Source of the DNA: Lingula anatina | Taxonomy: Eukaryota; Brachiopoda; Lingulata; Lingulida; Lingulidae | Assembly (NCBI RefSeq): GCF_001039355.2 | Contig: NW_019775574.1 | Coordinates: 8,301-63,294, forward strand | Length of the DNA: 54,994 bases | Direction of reading: 5' to 3' | Part shown: positions 35,401-44,299 of the stretch, piece by piece | How positions within the stretch are numbered: the first letter of the stretch is position 1 | Layout: every line of letters begins with the position of its first letter | Translations under genes and position numbers: made by a program | Notes under the pieces: generated by a model | What the model saw: the letters and a program-made list of their open reading frames with translations, nothing else | Told to the model about the DNA's origin: nothing | Database searches by the model: none

Positions 35401-36997
35401 CTGTGTTTATTCTTTCCCAGAGACTAATGTGTAAATGTGTAGATGGTTCCTGTTTCACCATAGACCTTAAAACTGAACGTTGATCTAAAATGTTAGTAAT
35501 GATTTTTAGTCTACTTTTAAGCAAGCCAAATCAGAAGTAATCCAACGAAATGCAAACGCGTATGTTTTCGTTGAAATGTATTATAGTTAGGTTGTAGCAT
35601 TTTTGCGAAAGGTGCGCCAATAAAATTTTACTAATTTTTTAACTAAAAAGCTGAAATACGAAAAATTAATTATTTTTCATTCATTACAAAAGCCTTCTAG
35701 CACGTCATAGACATTGCTACATTTAAGAATAGGCATTTTTATTGCTGTTCAAAACAAACCACACTCACCTGCCTTTTCTTAAACCCGAACAAAGTTGAAT
35801 GATTATTGAACATCTCTAATATACCACATTGTATATCAAGGTGAAGCGCCTCTGAGTAGAGAGAAAATGCGTCAGTGCAAGAAGATTGACATTCAGGCTG
35901 ATGCTGACCTGTCCCCTGAGCTGCGTGACTTCGAGTCTGCCCGGGAGAGAGGAGAGGTGCCCCTGATTGAACGGAACCCAGCTGAGGACTACGAGTTTGC
36001 TGGGGAATTATGGAGGTTTGTGACTAATGTTAAGGCCTGTAAAGTTAAAGAAGACAGTGAAAATGTTATTGACAAGGAATTAAATGAATTGGTTGTTTTT
36101 AAAACAAATCGCATTTATTCTGAGTGATACAGACGCATAATAGGGCTTGAGAATCAATACCCTGTGAAACATTGCTTAAGGTTTTTTAATTTATGAAAAG
36201 CGAATTGATATCTTTTTTTTTTAATTTTGTAGAGGCAATTTCTCCGTGGTTCGAAGCTGCGGCAGGAAAGACATGCCGGCGACTCTTGCCGCCAAAATAA
36301 TTGCTTACACACCAAGCAACCGCAGCCAGGTTCTCCACGAGTTCGAAATTCTGAAGACGCTGAATCAGGAGCGAATTGTGAGACTCCACGAAGCCTTCAC
36401 CACGCCCGACCATCTCATCCTAATCATGGACAGGCTGTACGGAGAAAATATCCTGCAGTTCCTGAGCTACAAGAATAAGTATACAGAGGAGACCGTGGCT
36501 AAAGTCATGAGACAGGCAAGTAGTTAAGATGATTAAAATGCGTTTTAAAGACTTTTTAAGAGTCTTCTTAAAAGGGCAGTTAGAAGCACAGGCAAAATGC
36601 TGTTATGGTCTAGACCTACTAACTTTTTTCGTCAAGTTTTTTTAGATTAACTTCATTCACTGATATGCTTTAAGATTTTTTATACATTTTCTATGTTTTG
36701 AGGAATCATTTTGCATTTCTGATGGAATTTTTGGGTGTATCAGCTGATGATCAATTTCTATATAATAACATCATTGAACTTCGGTATATTTAAGGTTATC
36801 GATGCTGTGCAATACCTCCACCATCAAGGCGTCGTGCATTTGAACATACAGCCAGACAACGTGATGATGGCGAGCAGACGTCGACTTGACGTCAGGCTCG
36901 GTGATTTTGGGTGCGCGCGCATCATAACTGACCCCATGGGAGAAAAGATGACACAAGTTGGAGCGCCAGAGTTCATGAGTAAGATGGTTGTGGAAAG

Positions 36998-37037
<40 letters not shown>

Positions 37038-39830
37038 TGCATTTACTGAACTCCGGTATTTGTAAAACGCGCGGAATAAATGTTTGGTCGCTGCTACTAA
37101 ATATGTGCTGAATTCCATCGTTCTCAAAATTCATTGTCGTTCATGGGACTGTTATTCGGTTACTGGTGTTAAGTATTTTAATAAAGAACATGCAAAATAT
37201 TTTAATTTGACTCTCTAGATACCAAATACTAAGTGTGTGTGTGTGTCTGATAACTTTTAGGTCCAGAAATGGCATGTGGAGAAAAGGTCGGATTCCCGTC
37301 TGACGTCTGGCAAGTTGGCGTATTGGCGTTTATTCTGTAAGTATTCATTTTATGTTCATAAGAATATTAACCAAATATGTAGAAACGAAGTGCAGTTATT
37401 TTTGTTGGACTTATATTGTCGAGGTGATTAAAGAAATACCCTAAATTTCAGGTTTTATTTGTAGCATTATAACATTTATAATATTTATAACCAGATGGTG
37501 TTCAGTACACTGCTCTGAATATCAGGGTGTAAAAAAACTAAAATTGATTGTGCCTAACTTACATGAAATGTTTCTAGATTTCTGTGATCATTTTATTATC
37601 CAGCCTAAGTGGAGAGTCTCCATTCCTCGGAGAAAACGACGAAAAAACGCTAGAGAATACGAGGTCTGTACGTTACGATTCTCACAGCCTCTACGAGAAT
37701 ATCACTAAGGATGCCTTCAAGTATATACAAGAGACTTTAAAGCGAGAGCCAAGGTAAATCATTTGATGGTTTACAATATATATAATGGAAGAAATTGGTG
37801 TCAGAGGTTTAAAAAGTCTGTAGTTACTAGTCAACAGCTTTTCACAATTATGCTCCATTGCCCCTCTTTTCTTCTCAGTTGCAGTTACCTGGTTAGTGGC
37901 ATTCATTAATTTCATTACCAGTGTTGAGACGATAGTCCAATTTTGTTCTTACGTGTATGGGGGGGGGGGGTACCCAGTGTATAAGCACATAAATTGTAAT
38001 GATGTTTTCATTTAAGTATAATGACAAACATTAGGGCCATTTCCATTGGAGATGGGTAGAACTAACTTAGGCCTAGATTACATTTACCACGTATACGATT
38101 TTCCGTGCTATTTTATATTTTTTATTCTATTATTATCTACTATATTTATCATTATTCTTATTATTATTGACACTGCAAGTGGCTAAAGCGAGTATGTCGA
38201 ACGGAAAATGTTGGAAAATAATCGTTCGACGGTGTTTTATAATTTAATTTTTAGTTTACTTATATGACACACGTGCAAACTGAGGATTAAGTAAATGCAT
38301 TCAGGTATTGCCAAAAATGAACTCCCTGCACACCACTAATACGCCAATTATCAAATTAAACAAAAGTTTAGTTCATTTCGTCAGAGCTACGATTATTCTA
38401 TAACTTTTGGCTTTTCCCTTCTCAGTCACCGCCTGACAGCAGACGAGCTGCACGAGCATCCGTGGCTACAACTGACCGAAGCCATGGTCAAGAAGCGAGA
38501 AGCTGCACGTTTCGTCACCAACAAACTTCGACAGTTCGCAGATGAATATGGAAAGAGACGCCAGGCTGACGCCACCAAGTCTGAGAAACTTATCAACGCT
38601 TTCGGCCCGCCGGCTGGTGCTGCTGCGGTGGACTCAGACTCCGATGGGGAATTCACCCCAAAGTCCCCCATAGCTGTCAGGAAGACGAGTGATCAGACAC
38701 AAAGACAGAGACACACCGAGAAACAGCTAGTGCTCCCCGAACCCAAGGGTGACAGCGACAGTGGAATAACCACTCAAGATTCCGATACAAGTTCTGTCGA
38801 CGGACGTCCCATACCAAAAATGACTAAAAGACACAGATAAAAAGGTAAAGGTGGAGATCTTCCTATTTGTACTTAACCATATCATTTGGCTCCTACTGAT
38901 AAACAGTTAATTTAGGTTGTCGTTGTCTATGATTCAGTTCTACATGTACCTCACCTTAACGACATAAAGATGTTTTTCACGTGTTTCGTCCATATTTTCC
39001 TTGCCGCACGAATCGGTATGTTTTATGATTCTTTCCTCGTAAAAATAGCATAGTTTCTACGCTTTGTGAAAATGTCTAAGGATTTAATTCTTTTTTCAGG
39101 AGGAAGTGCTGTTCAAGAACTGTAAATAGCTGACCGCTTTCAAATAGGACTGCACCCGAAAACCAAACTCAGCTCTAGATCACGTGGTCTCAACAATATT
39201 ACATCACGAATTTAATATATTAGAGCTGGGAAAGTTAAACTAAATCTATCCAGGACTTAAATTATAACTGGATCTGCCTGGGTTTGTCTTACATGAAGCA
39301 TTTGAACTATTGCAATTGTTTTTGGAGTGGTTTGATGATTTTTGAATGATCTTGTATTGGCTACATACGTTTGAAGTGCAATAAATTTTGACGAGGCATT
39401 CATTAGACGTGCAATAAGTGTTGTAAAACTTATCTCTCTTTTTTTTTTAATATAGAAACGTCTAGCTTCTAAATTAAATTTTTGTGTCTGTACTCTTTTG
39501 AATTGTGCTTTGATTGATTTTTTTTAATTTTGTGATATTCAACTTTTCTGTTCGTATTACATGTAGTAACTTGTAGATGAAAATTAGGGATCATATTACG
39601 TATATTAGTTACTTTTTTGATAAATGATAAATCAGCATAGCGTGTAGATTTTTTGGATGCACTCTCATATCATAAACAAAAATTAATTGACATGCATGTT
39701 ACTTTGGCGTCCTTTTGCAGAGAGACCATGTATTAAGCCACCAGCTATTTAGTTAACCTGTTCGATAACTATATAGCTTGTGTGCCAAGAAGTCCAGCCT
39801 GTAGAATAATAAAGCTTCCAGTCCCTTTTT
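32185..39830 (+). CDS. 3' part of UNC-89/obscurin/SPEG-like Ig-FN3-kinase muscle protein
   Basis: Ten coding exons: 32185-32490, 33199-33276, 34670-34801, 35229-35390, 35841-36015, 36233-36515, 36795-36978, 37261-37336, 37604-37753 and 38426-38840 (stop TAA). Every phase agrees, and together they encode 652 residues after a split first codon. Order: I-set Ig domain, Ser/Thr-rich linker, one FN3 domain over two exons, a pre-kinase linker, a kinase-like domain, and an acidic/basic tail. That order (Ig, FN3, kinase, short tail at the C-terminus) is the end of UNC-89/obscurin/SPEG sarcomere proteins, which sit at the M-band and signal to muscle structure (family knowledge). No earlier exon is visible upstream in the window, although the phase of exon 1 demands one. 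The kinase has altered catalytic residues. Confidence 0.85.
33091..33147 (+). CDS. Possible 57-nt cassette exon
   Basis: Follows a good acceptor (GGCTATGTTTCAG), has no stop in the required phase, is phase-symmetric (1-1) and would insert GVSPTALLNQALVSHGDGR between Ig and linker. The donor (A|GTATTT) is weak. Unproven; RNA data would decide. Confidence 0.25.
33199..33276 (+). CDS. Exon: Ser/Thr/Glu-rich linker
   Basis: Acceptor TTTGTTGTCTAG, donor GTG|GTAAAT; 78 bp, phase 1-1. Encodes GDGTATVSESQSTESLPDLP.., a low-complexity spacer between Ig and FN3. Confidence 0.75.
34670..34801 (+). CDS. Exon: first half of FN3 domain
   Basis: Acceptor TAACCTTTCAG, donor GAAG|GTGGGT. DRPGRP, EVFLIWDAPKFDG and IIAYKVDYR give the proline start, the core Trp and the strand-C tyrosine of FN3. 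Confidence 0.9.
35229..35390 (+). CDS. Exon: second half of FN3 domain
   Basis: Acceptor TTAATCTCACAG, donor GCAG|GTAAAC. VTDLSPETEYRFRV, RFGVSPYS and a VTTKSA end complete the domain, including the tyrosine-corner leucine and EYRFRV strand. Confidence 0.9.
35841..36015 (+). CDS. Exon: pre-kinase linker and start of glycine loop
   Basis: Acceptor GTATATCAAG, donor TGGAG|GTTTGT. Charged linker (REKMRQCKK.. ESARERGEVP) leads to YEFAGELW, where related kinases have E-L-G: the first glycine-loop residue is Trp here. Confidence 0.85.
36233..36515 (+). CDS. Exon: kinase N-lobe, ending at a GC donor
   Basis: Acceptor TTTAATTTTGTAG. RGNFSVVRSC (glycine loop), LAAKII (beta-3 lysine kept), HEFEILKTL (helix-C Glu kept), LILIMDRLYG (hinge). 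The exon must end after MRQ to join VIDAVQYLHH; the boundary is CAG|GCAAGT, a GC-AG donor with otherwise ideal consensus. Confidence 0.9.
36795..36978 (+). CDS. Exon: catalytic loop and DFG
   Basis: Phase 0 start after TATATTTAAG. Contains YLHHQGVVHLNIQPDNVMM, where HRDLKPEN would be expected: Arg and the catalytic Asp are replaced (L, N). LGDFGCA keeps DFG. Ends inside the APE segment (GAPEFM). Donor ATGA|GTAAGA. Confidence 0.9.
36999..37036. repeat. (AT)n microsatellite in kinase intron
   Basis: About 18 AT units starting 20 nt after a kinase-exon donor. Confidence 0.95.
37261..37336 (+). CDS. Exon: APE to helix F
   Basis: Acceptor AACTTTTAG, donor TCT|GTAAGT. SPEMACGE and PSDVWQVGVLAFIL keep the structural D-x-W of helix F. 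Confidence 0.9.
37604..37753 (+). CDS. Exon: kinase C-lobe
   Basis: Acceptor TTTTATTATCCAG, donor CAAG|GTAAAT. LSGESPFLGENDEKTLENT is the G-helix signature of titin/twitchin/MLCK-type kinases; ends ETLKREP. Confidence 0.9.
38426..38844 (+). CDS. Exon: end of kinase and C-terminal tail
   Basis: Acceptor CCCTTCTCAG. SHRLTADELHEHPWL closes the kinase. A basic helix (KKREAARFVTNKLRQFADEY) follows, then an acidic/Ser-rich tail (DSDSDGEF, DSDSGITTQDSDTSS). Stop at 38838-38840, only 4 nt before a donor (AAAG|GTAAAG). Confidence 0.9.
38845..39099 (+). other. Probable 3' UTR intron
   Basis: Donor AAAG|GTAAAG directly after the stop codon and acceptor TTAATTCTTTTTTCAG at 39,084-39,099. The stop lies 4 nt before the junction, so it should not trigger nonsense-mediated decay. 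Confidence 0.6.
39808..39813 (+). terminator. Poly(A) signal of the Ig-FN3-kinase gene
   Basis: AATAAA at 39808-39813, about 970 nt after the stop. Another AATAAA at 39380-39385 may give a shorter transcript. Confidence 0.55.
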
Positions 39831-39839
39831 TCGTCTGTG

Positions 39840-40560
39840 TTATTTAATTTGAAAATATACAAGCTGGCAAATTGTCCATGGGCATGGTAACAAACATGTT
39901 GTTTCCAAACAGGTATTGTTCAATTACAGTTTATCGTTGTCACGTTTTTGGCACAATCCACCATTTATTGCGATACTCAGTGCCAACTGATACGCCTACA
40001 GCTTGGACATAATAACTATGTCCAAGGTCCACATTATTCCAGACAACCTTTTTTTGTGATAGTCAGAACGTCAATACGCTACGTGTATCAACATATCATA
40101 GAAACAAATAATAGCTGAATTTTTTAATCAAGTTTTTACGTACAAATTTCATAGTCATAAGTTCTAAAACTAAAGCCGCCTTCGCGACGTGAAAAAGGAT
40201 TCTTATTTGTCTGCTCTTGAACGCGATAGAAAAACAGTCTACCTGTCTTTAAAGGGATAATAACTCTTGAGATCTATATTTCACAATAAAAACATTGTAA
40301 ACAACTCGTATAAATATATTTTATCCTGTTTTACTACAAAAACGGCAGTTATAGCTACTGTTCTGACATCTGAGCTTGTCATCGGACCACGTGACCTCCA
40401 TAGATAGCTATACTCTGTAATTAAATAATGTCTTAAGAGATTATAAAATAAAAACTTTTAAGAAAAAAAAACAGGGACTAACTTTGAATGTCGAAATGTA
40501 TTCATTAAGTATGGGAAAATTGTTGTTTACTCCAGGAAAATTCATTTTTTGGCCAAAACG
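39840..40560. other. No gene seen between kinase gene and tandem repeat
   Basis: AT-rich, no frames or element ends recognised. Confidence 0.4.
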
Positions 40561-42115
40561 AACAGTTATTATCCCTTTTTCCATGAACGAAAACGAGATG
40601 ACAGTTAAAGAGATCCATCTGCAAGTATATTTTGACCATGTCCGTATTGAAACTGGAGAATAGGTGAAATATCACTTTTTCAAACTGAACAGGGTAAATT
40701 TATCAGTACCAACAACATAGTTGATGCCTTTTTATGTCTGAAATTGTTTTGCCTAAGATTTCCATTTCACACGTTTCGCCTCATTTTTTGCAACAATTAA
40801 AACTACATTTCTTACCTTTGCTTGTTCTTGAAGCTCTTGGTGCGTAAAACATCTTTCACTTGATCTGAATTTTTCTAAGAGGTACTCTTCCTCGTAACCA
40901 GTCACGTAACATAGCAAAACAAACATATGACCTCACATCCTCTATGAGATCATGCTGTCGATTACGCCAGAGCGTCACGTCCCTACGTTCTCGTTCAACA
41001 AACTATACACATGTACAAACAACAGCTATATGTTCCACTTGATGTTGCAAACTGAGAGATATGGATCTCATGTCTAAAATGGACGCTGCGATAGCGTCAT
41101 AAGCGAAAAGTTTCTTTTTGCATGATGTCAAAGAGTATGCAAAAATTCTACAATTTGCCAAAACAAGGTGACCATTCACTCACCTCAGTAACATCATGGA
41201 AAACGCATATGACCTGTGACCTCACACCCTTTATGTGATCATAACGTCGCTTTCGTCAGAACGTCACTACGCTACAGCAATCGTAGAATCAAGCAAAATC
41301 GAATATTTGGCTTGCGTTTTGACCTACCAAATTGCTCGTTCTCGAGGGTTTATTTTTGAACGCTGCTTTCAATTTTACATCTTTCTTTTTGTGAATATTC
41401 ATGAACGAAGGCAAATGACAGTTGAAAAGATCCATATATCATGATATTTTGACCATATCCATATGCTACGACTAATAGTCTACCGTATAGGATCATTAGA
41501 AACGGTATTATCATTTTTATAACGATGAACTTGATGAACACAGCTAATCTACCTCAGATCCAACCACAAAATAGATACTTTACAATATCCCCTACAAATT
41601 ATATTTTGGCGAGAATTCCAATAAAATGCTTACCTTTCTTACCTTTGGTGACTTATGGCAAGTATAGAGCTTGTTCTTTGAGGCACTTGTTGTATATAAC
41701 ATCTTCCACTTGATATGTAATCCTTTAAGTTTCCCTCTTCCTCGTAACCAGCCTTGTAACATAACATAACGAACACATGACCTCACATTCTTTATGCGAT
41801 CATCACGTCGATTACGTCAGAGCGTAACTTCCCTACATTCACGTTCAACAAACCACACACAAGCAACAGTCAGATGCTCCACTTGAAGTTGCAAACTGAA
41901 CTGAAGGGTATGGATCTTATGTCTAAAATGGATGTGGCCATAGCATCATAATCAAACAATTTCCTTTAACATAATGTCAGAAGTGTTGTTTTCTACAATG
42001 TGCTTCTCTGTAGATTTGAGGGAACTGAAACAAGGAAAACGCGTATGACCTCAGATCCTTTATGTGATCATAACGTCACTTTTGTCAGGACGTCACTACG
42101 CTACACAGTCATATG
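40560..42115 (+). repeat. Diverged tandem duplication, units of about 830-850 bp
   Basis: Landmarks repeat in order: CATGAACGAAAACGAGATGA (40,583) and its cousin (41,399); TGACCTCACATCCTCTATG (40,930) and cousin (41,778); TTATGTGATCATAACGTC (41,230 and 42,060). Within each unit a ~60 bp GACCTCAC..GTCACTACGCTACA segment itself occurs twice about 270-290 bp apart. The second unit stops at an N and a poly-T run. Confidence 0.7.
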
Positions 42116-42116
42116 N

Positions 42117-42152
<36 letters not shown>
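42116..42152. other. Ambiguous base plus poly-T run
   Basis: N at 42116 then about 36 T. Likely an unresolved homopolymer or contig join, immediately left of the long-TIR element. Confidence 0.8.
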
Positions 42153-42153
<1 letters not shown>

Positions 42154-42178
42154 TTAAGAGCATGTATGGATCTACTAA

Positions 42179-42887
42179 GATCGCATTCACAACGAGTTGA
42201 GCCAGGCTTTACAAATCTTGGATCTAGATATGGCAGACGTACATGAAAGAAAAACCGCCTAATCTGTCAATAGTCTCTCCAGCTCCCACACGCCTCCCCA
42301 CGCATCGTCCCTGCGGGGGTACAGTTATTACATCTCGGCTCCATTCGCCATGCGGAAGCTTGCTGAGAAATATAAAGTGTGCATGCTCATCAATTAAACT
42401 CAAGATGAAGAAAGCATGGCGACTAGAGGTGATCGAAGGAAAAAAGCTATTATCTTTTAAAACAGAGACGAAAAAGGAATGAATTGGCCCGTAGAGCAAC
42501 AATGAATTGGCTATCTACGGAGATAATGTCACCAGAGATATTCACGGAGATACCCTACTCAATTACTGCACGTGAAATTTTATTTTGGTGTAGGCCTACC
42601 AACGCAAATGGATGGCTTTTCACATCCATCTTATGCTGTTGTGAAAAATTATTGTCGGTTAATTATTGGAAGGGAATGAATTTGCACACTTAATATTTCT
42701 CAGGTAGCCTCCGCATGGCGAACGGAGCCAAGATTTAATGACTGTGTCCCCACAGGGACGACATGTGGGGAGGCGTGTGAGAGGCGGAGAGACTATTAAA
42801 AGATTAGGCGGTTTTTCTTTCATGTACGTCCGCCTTATTTAGTTCCAGGATTGGTAAAGCCTGGCTCAACTCATTGTGAATGCGATC
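42179..42887. mobile_element. Long-TIR MITE with TAA target duplication
   Basis: The left arm (42179-42381) starts GATCGCATTCACAACGAGTT and the right arm (42684-42887), on the minus strand, GATCGCATTCACAATGAGTT. The ~200 bp arms stay alignable to their inner ends (GAGAAATATAAAGTGTG) with scattered differences, so this is not an assembly mirror. TAA flanks both ends (42176-42178; 42888-42890), fitting a PIF/Harbinger TWA target. The 302 bp centre has no recognised product. The apparent open frame running from the right arm into the kelch exon is not coding. Confidence 0.8.
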
Positions 42888-42914
42888 TAAGACATCTTTA
42901 CTATTTGTCTGTAG

Positions 42915-43848
42915 AAACAAGAAAGTGGGAAACAGTCTCTGTCAAAGGTTGTCAGCCAGAGCCTAGGTCATTTCACACAGTCACTGCAGTTGGTGCAAGA
43001 GTTGTTGTTATTGGAGGTAGAAGTCAAAGTAATCAGCATTATGATGATCTCAACATATTTGATACAGGTAAACTTGAAAAGGATGAGTATTATTTAGGTT
43101 CTTATCATTCACTGAGTTCTGGTAGTAGACCTAAATTAATCATACCTTTCAGCATTTGTATGTAGATTTTTTTTTCTTTTTGACATTTGCATTTAGATTT
43201 TGTATCCAGTAACCTTTTAATGTTTTAGATTATTATTATTATTTCAAATTATTTTGTATAGCTACCACTAAGTCCAGATTATTTTGTATAGCTACTATGG
43301 AATGGATGCAGCCTACAGTCCAGGGAGAACTGCCCTCTGGGCGAGGTGTTCACACATCTGTGGTTGTAGATGACCAACTGGTACTGTTTGGGGGGTCCTC
43401 CGACTTTAATCCTGAAACTATGCAGTGCCAGAAATACCATAATGAAGTTTACACAACAAGGACAGGTAATAATTAAGATTGGGGGGGAGGGGGGGGGGGA
43501 ATTAACAAATTTTATTTTTTCCCTCTAAGACAGACCATTTGATCAATAATGTAAAGATTAAGGTTTTTTACATTTGGCTACTGGTATATAACAGATTCGA
43601 TATTAATAATCATATTAAACATGTCTTAGTTTGCTATAAAGTTATCACAAAACTATGCACATTCATGCAAAGTCTGTTAATACGGTCTTTCTATTCCAGT
43701 TGATATTCTTCAGGGAGGCAGTATAGCCAACACCGAAGCCAATCAAGAAAATTTCCCTATTTCCACAAATATACCAGTTCAAGAAAACACAGACATACAA
43801 AAATTTGTGTCTGGAATTGTGCCATCTCCTCAGAATGAGGTCAACTAG
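42915..43848 (+). CDS. 3' exons of a kelch-repeat protein (fragment)
   Basis: Exons 42915-43067, 43292-43465 and 43700-43848 (stop TAG) join in phase 1-1. They encode about 157 residues: RKWETVSVKGCQPEPRSFHT, then VVVIGGRSQS and YDDLNIFDT (one kelch blade), then MEWMQPTVQGELPSGRGVHT and DDQLVLFGG (a second blade), then a polar tail IANTEANQENF.. to PSPQNEVN. Kelch blades build 5-7-bladed propellers used for protein binding; only about two are coded here and no earlier kelch exon is visible to the left. Acceptor of the first exon: ACTATTTGTCTGTAG. Which kelch family (KLHDC, RABEPK-like or other) cannot be told. It may be the true 3' end of a gene misjoined upstream, or a truncated duplicate. 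Confidence 0.75.
43248..43295 (+). promoter_or_regulatory. Duplicated 3' splice site, 30 nt apart
   Basis: ATTATTTTGTATAGCTAC occurs at 43248-43265 and 43278-43295. Both end in an AG that could start the second kelch exon (43262 or 43292). The 30 nt between is in phase and free of stops, so use of the upstream site would add ten residues (TTKSRLFCIA plus the shared codon). Confidence 0.6.
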
Positions 43849-44286
43849 TAAAATTACGTGTATGTGGACAACATAGTTGAAAACAATGTGTGCTGTTCTA
43901 GTGTTCAAATACACATATTTTTGATTGTTTTAAATACATAAACAAGTGAAATTTCTTTTTAAAAATATTTGACTTCTCATTTAGTGGAATTTATAGTGAA
44001 TTTCAAAAAATGTATAAAATTCATTAAAATTTTTTCTGACATTTGTATAAACACACATGAAGTACAGTGCATGCCTTATTTACTTTTCTGCTAATCTATT
44101 ATCTGTGTATTGAGGAAGTCGAAAATCTAATGCTAATTTAATCTTTATCTGCTTTTATCCATTTTTTTTTTTTTTTTTTTTTTTACTAGCAGGCTTGCAT
44201 TTATAAATTTTAAAACTGCATTTGACAGTTAAACTCACTTTCAGTAAAATGCAAATTCAAAGCTTGTTTCATGAAAAAATGTGATA

Positions 44287-44292
44287 AATAAA
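44287..44292 (+). terminator. Poly(A) signal for the kelch fragment
   Basis: AATAAA about 440 nt after the stop, in AT-rich 3' UTR-like sequence. Confidence 0.4.
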
Positions 44293-44299
44293 CCAATTA

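Noticed and set aside
42851-42914. N-terminal part of the kelch open frame (MVKPGSTHCECDLRH..)
   Set aside because: It is the right arm of the MITE plus intron. The real exon begins after the acceptor at 42914, where kelch-like sequence starts.
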